A stretch of 42,738 nt of DNA, from the NCBI RefSeq assembly GCF_014904795.1, contig NZ_JACZFS010000042.1, positions 1 through 42,738 of the forward strand, read 5' to 3'. Source of the stretch: Nisaea nitritireducens (GTDB lineage: Bacteria; Pseudomonadota; Alphaproteobacteria; Thalassobaculales; Thalassobaculaceae). The translations under genes were made by a program, and so were the position numbers. Under the pieces are notes generated by a model. It searched no databases, was not told the origin of the DNA, and saw only the letters and a list, made by a program, of their open reading frames with translations. This document shows, in pieces, positions 1 to 9,109 of the stretch (positions are counted from its first letter, which is position 1; each line of letters starts with the position of its first letter).

Positions 1-964
1 AGCACTCGTCCCGGACATACTCCCAGCACCGCATGCCAATGATGTAACGCTCAGCTTCTCCGAGGCGGGACCAGACCCGGATCGCGTCGCGCAATGCATC
101 CGCATCCTGGGCCGGTGCACACCAGCCACGTCCGGCATCTGTCAATTGCCGTAGCGCCCCGACATCGAACGCGGCAACCGGAATACCCTGTGCCATTGCT
201 TCGAGCGCCGCCATGGGCAGGCCCTCCGCGCGGGACGGCATCACCAGCAGGCCGATGGCGGGCCAACGACGATCCAGATCCTCTACAGCTCCGTGAAAGG
301 TCACGTTTGCAGGCGCGCCGGCTTTCAGAGTGTCGCCCATTGCGCCGTCGCCATAGATGCTGAAAGTGAGATCGGGCAGGCCGCGCGCGATGTCGCAGAA
401 AAGGTCGGGGCCTTTTTCGTGCGAAAGCCGTCCGACGAATGCGATCTCAAGCCCGCGGCGCTCGGGGAAACTCCGAGGAACCGGCACACCGTTCGGGACC
501 ACGGCGGCGCCGCCCAATATCTTGGCTGCGATATTCTGGTTCACCGCGACGGCTTTACCGAGCGGCGCGCTCAGCCTGTCCAGCAGGGTGTAGAGCCGGA
601 CTTTGCCGGTTCCGGTATCACCGTTGTGAAAGGTCGAGACCAGTGGTGTCCTGGTGCGTCTGCAGGCGATCCGGCCGAAAATGTTGGCCTTGTAACCGTG
701 GGTGTGAACCAGCGCCGGTTGCTCCTCCGCGATAGCCGTCACGAGATCCTTCATGGATCCCGGGAGGCAGCGCCACGGAATACCGGCTCGGTCCAGCCGG
801 TCGCGGAGTGGATGTGCGCCATGATTGGCCAGGAAAATAACCCGGGTCTCCCGGCCAGCCTCTCGTTGTGCCTTAGCCAGTCCGAGAACATGGGTTTCAA
901 TTCCGCCGATAGCACTTGAATCAAGCAGCTGCCATGTCGGTCGGCAGGTCAGGTGTGCTTCCAT
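1..964 (-). CDS. GT4-family glycosyltransferase, truncated by window edge
   Basis: The reading frame is open from an ATG at 964 to the left edge, giving 321 visible codons; the C-terminus lies outside the window. The N-terminal half has the GGIETHV glycine-rich start typical of GT-B glycosyltransferases and a VHTHGYKANIFGR segment. The C-terminal half has VGRLSHEKGPDLF and the nucleotide-sugar-binding EX7E-like region SRAEGLPMAALEAMAQG. The start is supported by GAGGAG about 10 bases upstream. It makes an unusually long 44-bp overlap with the 3' end of the preceding gene, so the two are likely translationally coupled. As the last visible gene of the leftward exopolysaccharide operon, it probably adds a sugar to the lipid-linked repeat unit. 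Donor and linkage cannot be told. Confidence 0.85.
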   Translation of the reverse strand, partial: MEAHLTCRPTWQLLDSSAIGGIETHVLGLAKAQREAGRETRVIFLANHGAHPLRDRLDRAGIPWRCLPGSMKDLVTAIAEEQPALVHTHGYKANIFGRIACRRTRTPLVSTFHNGDTGTGKVRLYTLLDRLSAPLGKAVAVNQNIAAKILGGAAVVPNGVPVPRSFPERRGLEIAFVGRLSHEKGPDLFCDIARGLPDLTFSIYGDGAMGDTLKAGAPANVTFHGAVEDLDRRWPAIGLLVMPSRAEGLPMAALEAMAQGIPVAAFDVGALRQLTDAGRGWCAPAQDADALRDAIRVWSRLGEAERYIIGMRCWEYVRDEC

Positions 965-2021
965 GCCAGAGCTCCTCATAGTCGGTCATCATGCGGTCGA
1001 GCGAATAGTGCTCCATGACGAAATTTCGCGGGTTCGAGATCTGCATTCGGGCGAGAGACCCATATATGGCGTCGACCACGGCCGCTTGATCCGCTCTGGC
1101 TGCGATGAAACCCGATCCGGGATCCATGGCGTCGAGAACGCCTCCGACATTCGTCGCGACTACCGGGATGCTGCAGGCCTGCGCTTCAAGTAAGGAGAGA
1201 GGCAGGCCTTCGGCCCGGGAACTCAGGCAGAACCGGTCCAGAGCGCGATAGAAGTCGACCATGGCATCGACCCGGCCAAGGAAATGTATCCTGCCGGCCA
1301 TGCCGTTGACGTTGACGCGCCGTTCCAGAGCTTCCCGCTCGGAGCCGTCTCCGGCGATTGCCAGATGCAATTCGGGGAATTCGGTCATCGCGTCGATAAG
1401 GATATCGACACCTTTCACATGCTCGAGACGTGCGGCGATGCCGAACAGAGGAACGCCGGATGGCAACCCCAGTCTGGCGCGCGCTGTCTCTGTGTCTCCG
1501 GGGGTGAAACGCTGGGTATCGACCCCGTTCGGAACCACCATGATATTCTCGAAGCCGAGATGGTGGCTCATTTGTCCGGCAACGTTCGGGGCGTCTGCGA
1601 CAAGCAGTGGACGGAATGTCTGCATGGCGGTTCTGACAATGAACCTGCGGCGCGGTGAGTCGAGATGCCAGGCGTCATGCTCGGTATGAACAAGCCTGGA
1701 AATCCCGGCGAGACGCGCTGCGGCCCCACCGTAGAGAAGCGGGCCGACATGGTGCGTGTGTACGACATCGGCACCGATCTCGTTCAGTGTTTGCGCGAGC
1801 GAAAAAACCAGCCGTGGCGAAAGCCCCGGAGGTTTCTCCATGAACAGGATCCGGTCGGAGATTTCCTGCAGCCGCGGCCAGGCACTGACGGCTTCTTCCC
1901 GTGATCCCTCCAGGGAGATGATTGTGCTCCGGCAATGGCTTCGACGAAGCAGATCCAGGACCAGACATTCAAGGCCGCCGGGGCGCAGGTGCTGGACGAT
2001 TTGGACGACATGATTGCTCAT
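921..2021 (-). CDS. GT4-family glycosyltransferase
   Basis: This 366-residue protein has full GT-B glycosyltransferase length. The N-terminal domain begins with VVQIVQHLRPGGLECLVLDL, the usual glycine loop that faces the acceptor. It continues with VVHTHHVGPLLYGGAAARL and NGVDTQRF. The C-terminal domain has FGIAARLEHVKGVDILIDA and the canonical SRAEGLPLSLLEAQACSIP donor-binding stretch with its paired glutamates. The overall pattern resembles transferases associated with EpsH/XrtA exopolysaccharide systems, but I cannot confirm that subfamily. Its ATG overlaps the stop of the Wzz-like gene by 4 bp (ATGA), and its 3' end overlaps the next GT4 gene by 44 bp. It likely acts at the cytoplasmic face of the inner membrane on undecaprenyl-linked sugars. 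Confidence 0.88.
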   Translation of the reverse strand: MSNHVVQIVQHLRPGGLECLVLDLLRRSHCRSTIISLEGSREEAVSAWPRLQEISDRILFMEKPPGLSPRLVFSLAQTLNEIGADVVHTHHVGPLLYGGAAARLAGISRLVHTEHDAWHLDSPRRRFIVRTAMQTFRPLLVADAPNVAGQMSHHLGFENIMVVPNGVDTQRFTPGDTETARARLGLPSGVPLFGIAARLEHVKGVDILIDAMTEFPELHLAIAGDGSEREALERRVNVNGMAGRIHFLGRVDAMVDFYRALDRFCLSSRAEGLPLSLLEAQACSIPVVATNVGGVLDAMDPGSGFIAARADQAAVVDAIYGSLARMQISNPRNFVMEHYSLDRMMTDYEELWHGSTPDLPTDMAAA

Positions 2022-3517
2022 GCTTTTGCCTCCTGTCTGAAGAAGCGCATAAGGCGGCTTCCGCGATTGTTGCTTTGTGGGGGGGCGTAGCCGGCGACGC
2101 GGGGCAACCGGGTCAGAACCTTCAGCCCCGAGATGCGTTCCACATGGTCTGTGGTGCGAATGGTTGTGTCCGAAATGTCGACGACCACGGCGAGACCAAT
2201 TCCGAGCGCGAAGCCGGCGACAACACCCAGAACGGTGTAGAATAAGGTCGGCAGGCCGCTACGGGCCTTGGGAACCAATGGCGGGTTAACGATCTTCACG
2301 GTTTCAGAAGAATCGAAGCGGCCGAGAGATCCGGTCACCTGTGCCATCTCAAATCGTTCGGCGAGTTGTCCCACGATCTTCCGGCGAACAGTCACGTCGC
2401 GTTGCAGGCTGGTCAGGGTTTGCTCGACCATGCCGAAGGTATTGACCCTCTCGCGCAGTACGACTTCCTCTCCACCGAGGGTCTCGATTTCTTTTTCGAG
2501 CCGCTCGATTTGATCCTTCGCTTCCTGCAATCTCTCCAGCTGGGAGACGACGAGCCCCTGTCCCTCGGCCACGCCGGAGGAAATCATGTTCCAGAGCCGG
2601 TCCGGATCGTTGTTCAGAAGGTTGCGGCCAAGTGCGATTCTTTCGCCGCGCTCCTTTTCAAGCTGACCGAGCTGACGGAGCACTGCCTTGACCATGCTGT
2701 GCTGGTCCGTATAGCGGGACCTCAGGATCGAGAGTTCTGTGCGCGCGGCGACCAGCGCCTTGTCCAGCTGCCCGACGACGGGATCGGTCTCCACAAGCTT
2801 CATCTTGATCGAGGCGAAACTCGCCCGGTCTCCTGCGAGCTGGCTTTTCTTGTCGGCAAGAAGGCGGCGAACTTCGGCGAGGCGATCGACGTTGCGGGTA
2901 TGCAGCTCCGGCAGGGAGTCGGCATGCTCCGATTTGAAGTCGGCGAGCTGACGCTCTACCGTTTCCAGTTCAAGCCGTTTGGATTGCAGTTGTTTTCGCA
3001 GAAATTCTTCCGAGCCGTCGACGGCTGTCTGTCCGGGCGCCAGTAGTCTGGTCACGAATTGACGACTGATCTCGTTCAGCAGCTTGTCCATGCCCTCCGC
3101 CACGTTTGAGCGATAGGTAATCTCGACGACTTCGCCGCCGGTCAGGCGAAACATCAGGCTGGCATTGAGTCTTTCCGCCATCTGTTCGACTTGGCGCAAA
3201 GGGGTGTCCTTTGTGATCCAACCGAGATTCCAGAGAACTTCCTGAAGCGATTTCCGGATGCGAATCTGCTCCACAAGCGCGTCCATGCGATCCTTGAGAC
3301 GCGTCGATATGGCGAGGTCCTGCAGAAACGGGTTGTGACTGGTCGGCTCCTGAATGAGCAACGTTGTCTTCGCCGTGAAATAGCGCGGCGTCACGATGCC
3401 GATGGCGGTGCCAACAAGGGGCATCAACAGGATAGGAACGACGATGAGATAGCGTCGCTGCCAGGCCGCAGAAGCGATCCTGAGAATGATGTCCCGCAGT
3501 GACAGGATCGAGATCAT
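2018..3517 (-). CDS. Wzz/GumC-type chain-length determinant protein
   Basis: The 499-residue protein has the polysaccharide co-polymerase architecture. A first membrane helix lies at about residues 22-47, next to the cytoplasmic N-terminus. A long periplasmic domain is rich in heptad-like coiled coil (about residues 170-400). A second helix sits at about 425-447, preceded by the proline-containing NPPLVPKARSGLP segment typical of Wzz/GumC proteins. Only about 50 cytoplasmic residues follow the second helix, with no Walker motif, so the BY-kinase domain of Wzc/ExoP proteins is absent. In Wzx/Wzy pathways such proteins set polymer length and link the inner membrane to the outer-membrane exporter. 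It overlaps its upstream and downstream genes by 4 bp each. Confidence 0.88.
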   Translation of the reverse strand: MISILSLRDIILRIASAAWQRRYLIVVPILLMPLVGTAIGIVTPRYFTAKTTLLIQEPTSHNPFLQDLAISTRLKDRMDALVEQIRIRKSLQEVLWNLGWITKDTPLRQVEQMAERLNASLMFRLTGGEVVEITYRSNVAEGMDKLLNEISRQFVTRLLAPGQTAVDGSEEFLRKQLQSKRLELETVERQLADFKSEHADSLPELHTRNVDRLAEVRRLLADKKSQLAGDRASFASIKMKLVETDPVVGQLDKALVAARTELSILRSRYTDQHSMVKAVLRQLGQLEKERGERIALGRNLLNNDPDRLWNMISSGVAEGQGLVVSQLERLQEAKDQIERLEKEIETLGGEEVVLRERVNTFGMVEQTLTSLQRDVTVRRKIVGQLAERFEMAQVTGSLGRFDSSETVKIVNPPLVPKARSGLPTLFYTVLGVVAGFALGIGLAVVVDISDTTIRTTDHVERISGLKVLTRLPRVAGYAPPQSNNRGSRLMRFFRQEAKA

Positions 3518-3864
3518 TTGCAGCCCGTGTCGGCGGTATCGACCTCTCTGGACGCGACCTGGCGTCGCAACTCCTCGAGCGTGATGTCCTCAGTCAGATC
3601 AGATCCTGCACCGGCCACAAAGTTGGTGCCGGACATGCCGTGCGTGGTGCCGGCCGTTTCGGCTGCGGGAGGCATGAAATCGCCACGTACCCGAGCCAGC
3701 ATGACCTCGACGGAAAGCGGGTCGGACGGGACGATATCCCGGTCTGATTTCATGAGCGCGAGATCTGACGGTGCGATCAGATCGAATGGCGACTGGGCAC
3801 AGGCGCCGGTGGCCAGTACGGCCAACAAGGCAAAGGCTTTCGCTGTGTTACGGAACTTCTGCAT
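3514..3864 (-). CDS. small putative lipoprotein of unknown function
   Basis: The 116-residue protein begins with a basic MQKFRNTAK segment, a hydrophobic stretch and ATGAC, a plausible but imperfect lipobox (acylated cysteine at about residue 22). The mature part is short and acidic with no domain I recognise, ending in LEELRRQVASREVDTADTGCK. GGAGG lies just upstream of the ATG. The stop overlaps the Wzz-like start by 4 bp, so it is probably translated with that gene. Position suggests a periplasmic partner of the chain-length or export machinery. It is far too small to be Wza/GumB itself. Function is unknown. Confidence 0.7.
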   Translation of the reverse strand: MQKFRNTAKAFALLAVLATGACAQSPFDLIAPSDLALMKSDRDIVPSDPLSVEVMLARVRGDFMPPAAETAGTTHGMSGTNFVAGAGSDLTEDITLEELRRQVASREVDTADTGCK

Positions 3865-3909
3865 CGGAACCTCCTCGTCCGGCTCGTGCCGGATGCAAAC
3901 TGAGACAAC

Positions 3910-6291
3910 TCAGTCCGGGATCCGCAGGTTCCGTGCCAATGTCGCGATGCTCTCCCGCAGGTGAAATAAATCCATGTGACTCAAGTTCTTATCCGTCGAC
4001 CAGTCGCCCGCGACGCGATCAAGTATGACCTCGCGAAGTGCGACGGCCGTTGCATTTCGCGTCGCTTCCTGGTCGAGCCACAAGAGCCAGCGCAGATCGG
4101 TGATACCATCGGCCATATCGAGCAGGCCGCGGTCGATATCGGGAACGCGCGGGCACTCGTCCGGCGTCGGATAGAGCCACTGCACGTCAGCCTCGCGACC
4201 ATCGGTCGGATCGAACGGGTCTGCGGTGGGCATCCGGGCGTGCCATTGCAGGTAGCCGTCGAGATCGTTGCGCCAGAGGAAGGTGCCGGCAGCCAATCGG
4301 GTCTGGCCGACATTGTAGATCATGGTTCTGGTTCCGTTATCCCTGAGCGCATTGATCGAGTCCTGATCGAGCCCGTATCCTGAATTTATCAGGGCGAGGT
4401 CAAACAGGGGGGCGACCTCCTGATCGCGCTCTGCATTGAAATGGCCTGCTATACGAGCCGTCGGTGCCGCCTTGCGGATCTCGCCGATCCAGGCCCGGAG
4501 TTTTTCCAGGTCGTGACCGTCATTGGAGACTTCGTCTGCTGCCGACCAGTAGATGTTCTCTCCTCTGCCGGTAAGCACGGTTTCCGCCTGCAGCAGCAGG
4601 TCCGTCCAGTTGTCCCGGCCCTGGAGGCGTTTCAGCGGCGTATAGCCGAGCAGCGGCGTGGAGAACCCGGCGAGCCTGACGACCTGGATATCCCGCATCA
4701 TCGCTTCACGCGCGTCGGCGGTCTTCGGTGCGGTCATGGGAGGCGCTACGCCGGTCAGACCGAGAGACTTCAGCGCGGAGAGATCGCAAAGCCGCGCTTC
4801 TGTCGCGGAAGTCTTGAACCAGCGGTGCAGGGGCAGATCTTCGAGGTAGAGCCCGATGGTCTTGTCTGTTTCAGGAAGTGCGATGTCGAGCACGTCGACC
4901 GAGATCGGCAAGGCCCGGCCAGCAACCGTGATCTGGCCCCGGTAAAGCCCGGGAGGAGTGGCCTCCGGTACCGGAACGAGCACTGTGTAGCGTCTCGGCA
5001 ACCCTGGAACTATGGAGAGGGCATCTGCATCGCCACGCAGGTGACGGTCATCGGCGACGAGCAGAGTTGACGCTGTTTCCGGTCTGGTCAGGCGCCAGTG
5101 TCCCGCGAAAATGGTTCCCGGCAGGAAGGTGCCGTGGCGCTCGGGCGCGGCGAGAGACGGGGCCGGGTCGATGATTTCATGCGGTGAGCGTGCGGTGATT
5201 TCGAACCTTGCATGCGTCCCCGGCGCGGCGAAGACGGTGCCGCCGCCGGTGAGTTTGAGGGTGTCCGCCGCGGGTTCAGCCACTATGTCCGGCGTCTTGA
5301 AACGCCAGGTCTCGTCGAACCGTTTCCGGCGCTCCGCCTCGATGTTTTTGAGAGTCTGGGCATCACCGACAGATGTAAGGACAAGGCCGGACAGGAAAGT
5401 GGCCGAGAGATTGGAGCCGGCGAATTCGATGCTGATCTGGCCGTCGGGGCTGTCGACCACATGCGTCACTTTTCCGCCGCGCCGTGCTCCGAAACCGTCC
5501 CAGGCGGTTTTGCCCAGATGCCATTCGTGACCACGGCCCTCAAGATAGATCTGGCGCCGCCAGTCGGCATGGGTCATCCGGCGGTAGAATGCGGTCTCGC
5601 CGTTGATCCGGATACGCCGTTCGAGGGCATGGGGCAGGTACTCCCATTCGCCGACATCCTCGGTCCAGAGAGTCACCTGCCAGACGCCGGGACGGTGCTT
5701 GAGAACTAGGCGTTCTATGCCCTCGATACCGTCGGCGACCAATGCGTCTCCGCCCGGGCGGTCGCGGGTGTGCAGGTTTCGTCCGATCATCATCGGGTCG
5801 CCGGGAGCGACCTTTGCAAATCCGGGGAAGATCGCACCGTCTTCGGGACCGAAATCGAGGGCGATCACATCGCTTGCCGGAGCGTGTACCGGTACGGGAA
5901 TCTCGACCGTCGCATGCTCGACGGCGACGCGTTGATCGGAAGGGGACGCGAACAGCTTGGCGAGTGTCAGCGTCTGCCGGTCAAGGGGATGCCGGCGCGG
6001 TGTCTTCAAAGAGGCAATGGGAACGCGAAAGGTGAACAATCCGGGCGGTACTTTGCGCTCAAGATTGACCCGGCTCCAATAGTCGGTCGATTGCGCATCG
6101 TCGATCCGCAGAACGATGACCGCCGGTCCGTCGAGGCCGTTCTTGCCGGTAACCACGATCTCGGCATCGTTGGGAGCCGATGCAAGCGCGTTAATCGGCA
6201 GGTCGTAACCGGTTGCGCCGGCATTGTTGTGGAACCAGGCGCCGCCGGACAGGAGTGCCGCGATCAGTACGGCGAATATGAGGGTTTTCAT
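3910..6291 (-). CDS. large secreted protein with glycoside-hydrolase-like C-terminus
   Basis: The 793-residue protein begins with a signal peptide or anchor (MKTLIFAVLIAALLSGGAW). The N-terminal half looks beta-rich (sugar-binding or Ig-like modules) and contains a GPEDGAIFPGFAKV stretch. From about residue 480 onwards it resembles GH123/DUF4091-type glycosidases: LYLEDLPLHRWF, an ADEVSNDG acidic motif, and from residue 659 YNVGQTRLAAGTFLWR followed by DGYLQWHARM. Assignment to that fold is from motif feel, not a search. In an exopolysaccharide operon a periplasmic glycosidase could trim polymer or clear misassembled chains. Its start overlaps the stop of the upstream glycosyltransferase by 4 bp, and 45 bp separate it from the lipoprotein gene. 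Confidence 0.72.
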   Translation of the reverse strand: MKTLIFAVLIAALLSGGAWFHNNAGATGYDLPINALASAPNDAEIVVTGKNGLDGPAVIVLRIDDAQSTDYWSRVNLERKVPPGLFTFRVPIASLKTPRRHPLDRQTLTLAKLFASPSDQRVAVEHATVEIPVPVHAPASDVIALDFGPEDGAIFPGFAKVAPGDPMMIGRNLHTRDRPGGDALVADGIEGIERLVLKHRPGVWQVTLWTEDVGEWEYLPHALERRIRINGETAFYRRMTHADWRRQIYLEGRGHEWHLGKTAWDGFGARRGGKVTHVVDSPDGQISIEFAGSNLSATFLSGLVLTSVGDAQTLKNIEAERRKRFDETWRFKTPDIVAEPAADTLKLTGGGTVFAAPGTHARFEITARSPHEIIDPAPSLAAPERHGTFLPGTIFAGHWRLTRPETASTLLVADDRHLRGDADALSIVPGLPRRYTVLVPVPEATPPGLYRGQITVAGRALPISVDVLDIALPETDKTIGLYLEDLPLHRWFKTSATEARLCDLSALKSLGLTGVAPPMTAPKTADAREAMMRDIQVVRLAGFSTPLLGYTPLKRLQGRDNWTDLLLQAETVLTGRGENIYWSAADEVSNDGHDLEKLRAWIGEIRKAAPTARIAGHFNAERDQEVAPLFDLALINSGYGLDQDSINALRDNGTRTMIYNVGQTRLAAGTFLWRNDLDGYLQWHARMPTADPFDPTDGREADVQWLYPTPDECPRVPDIDRGLLDMADGITDLRWLLWLDQEATRNATAVALREVILDRVAGDWSTDKNLSHMDLFHLRESIATLARNLRIPD

Positions 6292-7427
6292 GCTGCGATC
6301 CCTTCGAGCGCAGAAAGAGCCTGATCCGCCCGGGCGTGCCAGGTCTCGGATGCGACAAGTTGTTTGCGGGCCGCCCGCGCCGCCGGACTGTTATCGATCC
6401 GGTCGAGAGCGGCACTGAAATCCGCTGTGTCGGCGACGACAGAAACGGCATCTCTATAAGGGGCGAGGCTGCGGAATTCGGTGCTGATCACCGATGTCCC
6501 ACTGGCGAGATACTCGCGCAGTTTCAGGGGATTGCAGGCCCGGATCTGCGGCGTGTCCAAAAACGGCAGCAGGGCGACATCCGCATGCTGGACGTAGCCC
6601 GGCAGGGCGTGGTGTGGACGCGGGCCAAGCAGGCGGATGTTGGCGATGGATGAGAGCCGGTCCAGGGAAATATCGGCCTTGCCAATCAGGACGAAAGTCC
6701 AGTCGGGCCGGGCTTCGGCCGTGCGCGCCATCAGATCCTGATCGAGCCAGTCCGAAATGCTGCCGTAAAACAGGGCAATCTTGCCGTCGGGAAGGTCGGC
6801 AGGTCGGTCCGCCGGACGGTCGAAAAGATCGAAATCGACGCCGTGCGGCAGGGCCGAGATCCGGGATCCCTCGAATTTTCTCTCCAGCGCCTCATTGGTC
6901 ACGAAGACAATGTCGGACTGCTGCGCGAGCTTCTTTTCCATTCGTGTGACCGGCATGTGGTCGACGCCGACAAGTCCGGAGAAATCATCGCAGCAGTAAT
7001 AGGCGACTGCCGCTTCGCCGAGAGTTCCGACAACGTCGACGGCGGTCGGCAGCGAGGCCCAGAGAATGGGGTTTTCAAGGTCTTGCTGTTTGAGCGCCGC
7101 CCTGATCTGGGCGCCGAGACTGGCACGATTGATGGCCGACGCTAGCGTGTTTCCGGGCCAGGAAACGGCGCGGGGGTGAATGATTGTCAGGTTATCCGGC
7201 TTGTCCTGCGCTGCCGGGACCGCGGCCGGTTTCTGGTTGCTGCGTCCCATCGACCGGAGTTTGCGCAGGACGCGCCCGGCGTCGCTCGCATTCAGCCGCG
7301 GCCGCCGAAGGCCGATTGAGTTGACCCAGATGACAGGGCGATCAGCGGCAAAGCGTTTTGCCAGGTGCTGGCTGCTACTGGGAAGGCCGCCCCAGTCTTC
7401 TCCGAACATGACGAGCGGACGTTTCAT
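6288..7427 (-). CDS. GT4-like glycosyltransferase
   Basis: The ATG at 7427 is chosen because it begins MKRPLVMFGEDWGGLP one base after the stop of the upstream gene. A longer in-frame ORF extends upstream but its extra residues are low-complexity shadow of the neighbouring gene. The resulting 379-residue protein has a GT-B layout: HLAKRFAADRPVIWVNS near the N-terminus, LPHGVDFDLFDRP in the linker, IALFYGSISDWLDQDL starting the C-terminal domain, and NPLKLREYLASGTSVIS in place of the usual EX7E. This form is common in exopolysaccharide-cluster transferases. Sugar specificity is not evident. It overlaps the next gene by 4 bp. Confidence 0.82.
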   Translation of the reverse strand: MKRPLVMFGEDWGGLPSSSQHLAKRFAADRPVIWVNSIGLRRPRLNASDAGRVLRKLRSMGRSNQKPAAVPAAQDKPDNLTIIHPRAVSWPGNTLASAINRASLGAQIRAALKQQDLENPILWASLPTAVDVVGTLGEAAVAYYCCDDFSGLVGVDHMPVTRMEKKLAQQSDIVFVTNEALERKFEGSRISALPHGVDFDLFDRPADRPADLPDGKIALFYGSISDWLDQDLMARTAEARPDWTFVLIGKADISLDRLSSIANIRLLGPRPHHALPGYVQHADVALLPFLDTPQIRACNPLKLREYLASGTSVISTEFRSLAPYRDAVSVVADTADFSAALDRIDNSPAARAARKQLVASETWHARADQALSALEGIAA

Positions 7428-7428
7428 C

Positions 7429-9096
7429 TCACGCGGCCTCCGAATGATCGTTGCGGGCGAATGCCGAGATGCTGGCCAGGGCGGACAGCGTGCCGGTGGC
7501 TCGGAGCTGGTCGAGACCGGCCGCCCAGTTGACGAAGGACGTGCGGTTTTGCCCGGCAACACCGGTCCAGTCGGCCACATGTCCCGCGAGCTGCGATACG
7601 TCTGCGCCTCGGGCCCAGGCCGAGTAGTCGGTGAGAGGCGCGCCTGATTTTCCGTAACGTGCCGAAACGCCGACCCGCGCGGCCAGTCCCGGCCAGCGCT
7701 CGGCAAGGGTCAAGCCCTCCGACAGAGGACGTCCGGTCTTGTCCCAGTCGATCGCGGCAAGCTCCGGAGCCAATCGTTTGATGGCCCAGCGATGGAAGCC
7801 TCCGGCCATACGGCGATGAACCGGCAAACCCGACATTGCTGTAACGACATCGCGGTCGAGGAACGGATGGAAACGGGGGTGAACATCGTCCAGAAGCTGC
7901 TGTCCCGCGACAACGAAACGCGGAACGCGAAGGCGCAGATAGGCGAGGTCGAGACCAGTGGCGAGTGTGTCCGTCTGTTCCAGAAGGCAGGAGACTTCCT
8001 GTTCCAGCCTGGCCAGGGCCTCTTGGCCCATCGCCACCCCGGATGAGGCAAGTGCTTCGAGACGCCCGCCGGACATATGTTCCATCACATACCGGAGCGC
8101 CCTCGGAGCGAGGTGTTTGCGTGCCAGTGATGAGCCGAGCAACTCAAGTCCCGGAGCGCCGCGGTCGTAGTAGAAGCAGCGGAATGTTTCAGAACCCGTG
8201 CCGGTGATCAGCGGCCGTCCGGCGATCTCTGTCAGCGTCTCGGCGGCGAGAAGACCATGGGCGTGGTTTACGGCGACCTCTCCGGCGCCGATCCAACCGA
8301 CTCTGTCGGCGTGACAGGCAATCTGCTCGGCCTCGATGTCGGCTTCGAAATGCCAGCATTCTGCGGCACCGGCGAGACCGAGTGCGATGCGCCGGTCGGA
8401 GCTCGTCCGGGCGCCGTAACTGAAGGTGTCAGGCTGATGGCCGGAAGCGAGGGCACAGGCGAGCAGGAGGCGGGAATCCAGCCCGCCCGACAGCGGGATC
8501 ATGGCCTCGGGAGAGGCCCGGAGGCAGCGGTCGACGGCGCTGACCAATGTGTCCAGTGCTTGTCGCGGGCTGCTGCTCGTGGCGCCGAGTGTCGGGTATG
8601 TTTCGCTCAGTTGCTTGGGTGCGTGACCAGGTTGCAGGCAAACCAAAGCGCCTGGGCGACACTGGTAAACCATCGGAAAAACGGTTCGGTTGCCGAGGAG
8701 CTGGCCGAGGCCGAGCAGTTCGGTCGCGGCGGCGGGATCGCCGCTGCTTGCCAGTTCGGGACGATTTTCGAGGATCGTCGCGGTCGCGCTTGCCGCACCG
8801 ATTTCCTTGTCGGAACGGAATAGCGAGACGGGATAGAGGCCAAGGACGTCCGTTGCGGCGACGATCCTGCCCCGGAGTTGGTCGAACATAACGGCACTGG
8901 TGCCCCAGAGTTCCGGAGCCCGGCCATCGCTGAGGGCCGTGAAGAGTGCCGTGGCGTCGACAGGCGTGCCTGGGTCGCCCCAGGCAATCAGAAGGCCTGA
9001 AGGGACATCGAAGCGGTGTATTTCAGTCGCACGGTTTGCGGAAAAGGCGACGGTGGAAATGTCACCGTTTTTCAGAGTGGCGAAAAATGCGGCCAT
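7429..9096 (-). CDS. asparagine-synthetase-like amidotransferase, no N-terminal Cys
   Basis: The ATG at 9096 is preceded by GAGGAG at 9-base spacing and lies 13 bp after the upstream stop, giving 555 residues. A glutaminase-like N-terminal half (residues 1-160) is followed by an asparagine-synthase domain with the ATP-binding PP-loop PLSGGLDSR at residues 201-209. True AsnB enzymes need Cys as residue 2 for glutaminase activity; here residue 2 is Ala, so this half cannot work in the usual way. Related proteins in surface-polysaccharide clusters are thought to amidate sugar carboxylates, using free ammonia or another nitrogen source. An amide decoration on a uronic acid is a reasonable inference. 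Direct substrate evidence is absent. Confidence 0.83.
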   Translation of the reverse strand: MAAFFATLKNGDISTVAFSANRATEIHRFDVPSGLLIAWGDPGTPVDATALFTALSDGRAPELWGTSAVMFDQLRGRIVAATDVLGLYPVSLFRSDKEIGAASATATILENRPELASSGDPAAATELLGLGQLLGNRTVFPMVYQCRPGALVCLQPGHAPKQLSETYPTLGATSSSPRQALDTLVSAVDRCLRASPEAMIPLSGGLDSRLLLACALASGHQPDTFSYGARTSSDRRIALGLAGAAECWHFEADIEAEQIACHADRVGWIGAGEVAVNHAHGLLAAETLTEIAGRPLITGTGSETFRCFYYDRGAPGLELLGSSLARKHLAPRALRYVMEHMSGGRLEALASSGVAMGQEALARLEQEVSCLLEQTDTLATGLDLAYLRLRVPRFVVAGQQLLDDVHPRFHPFLDRDVVTAMSGLPVHRRMAGGFHRWAIKRLAPELAAIDWDKTGRPLSEGLTLAERWPGLAARVGVSARYGKSGAPLTDYSAWARGADVSQLAGHVADWTGVAGQNRTSFVNWAAGLDQLRATGTLSALASISAFARNDHSEAA

Positions 9097-9109
9097 CGCG
9101 CGGATCTCC

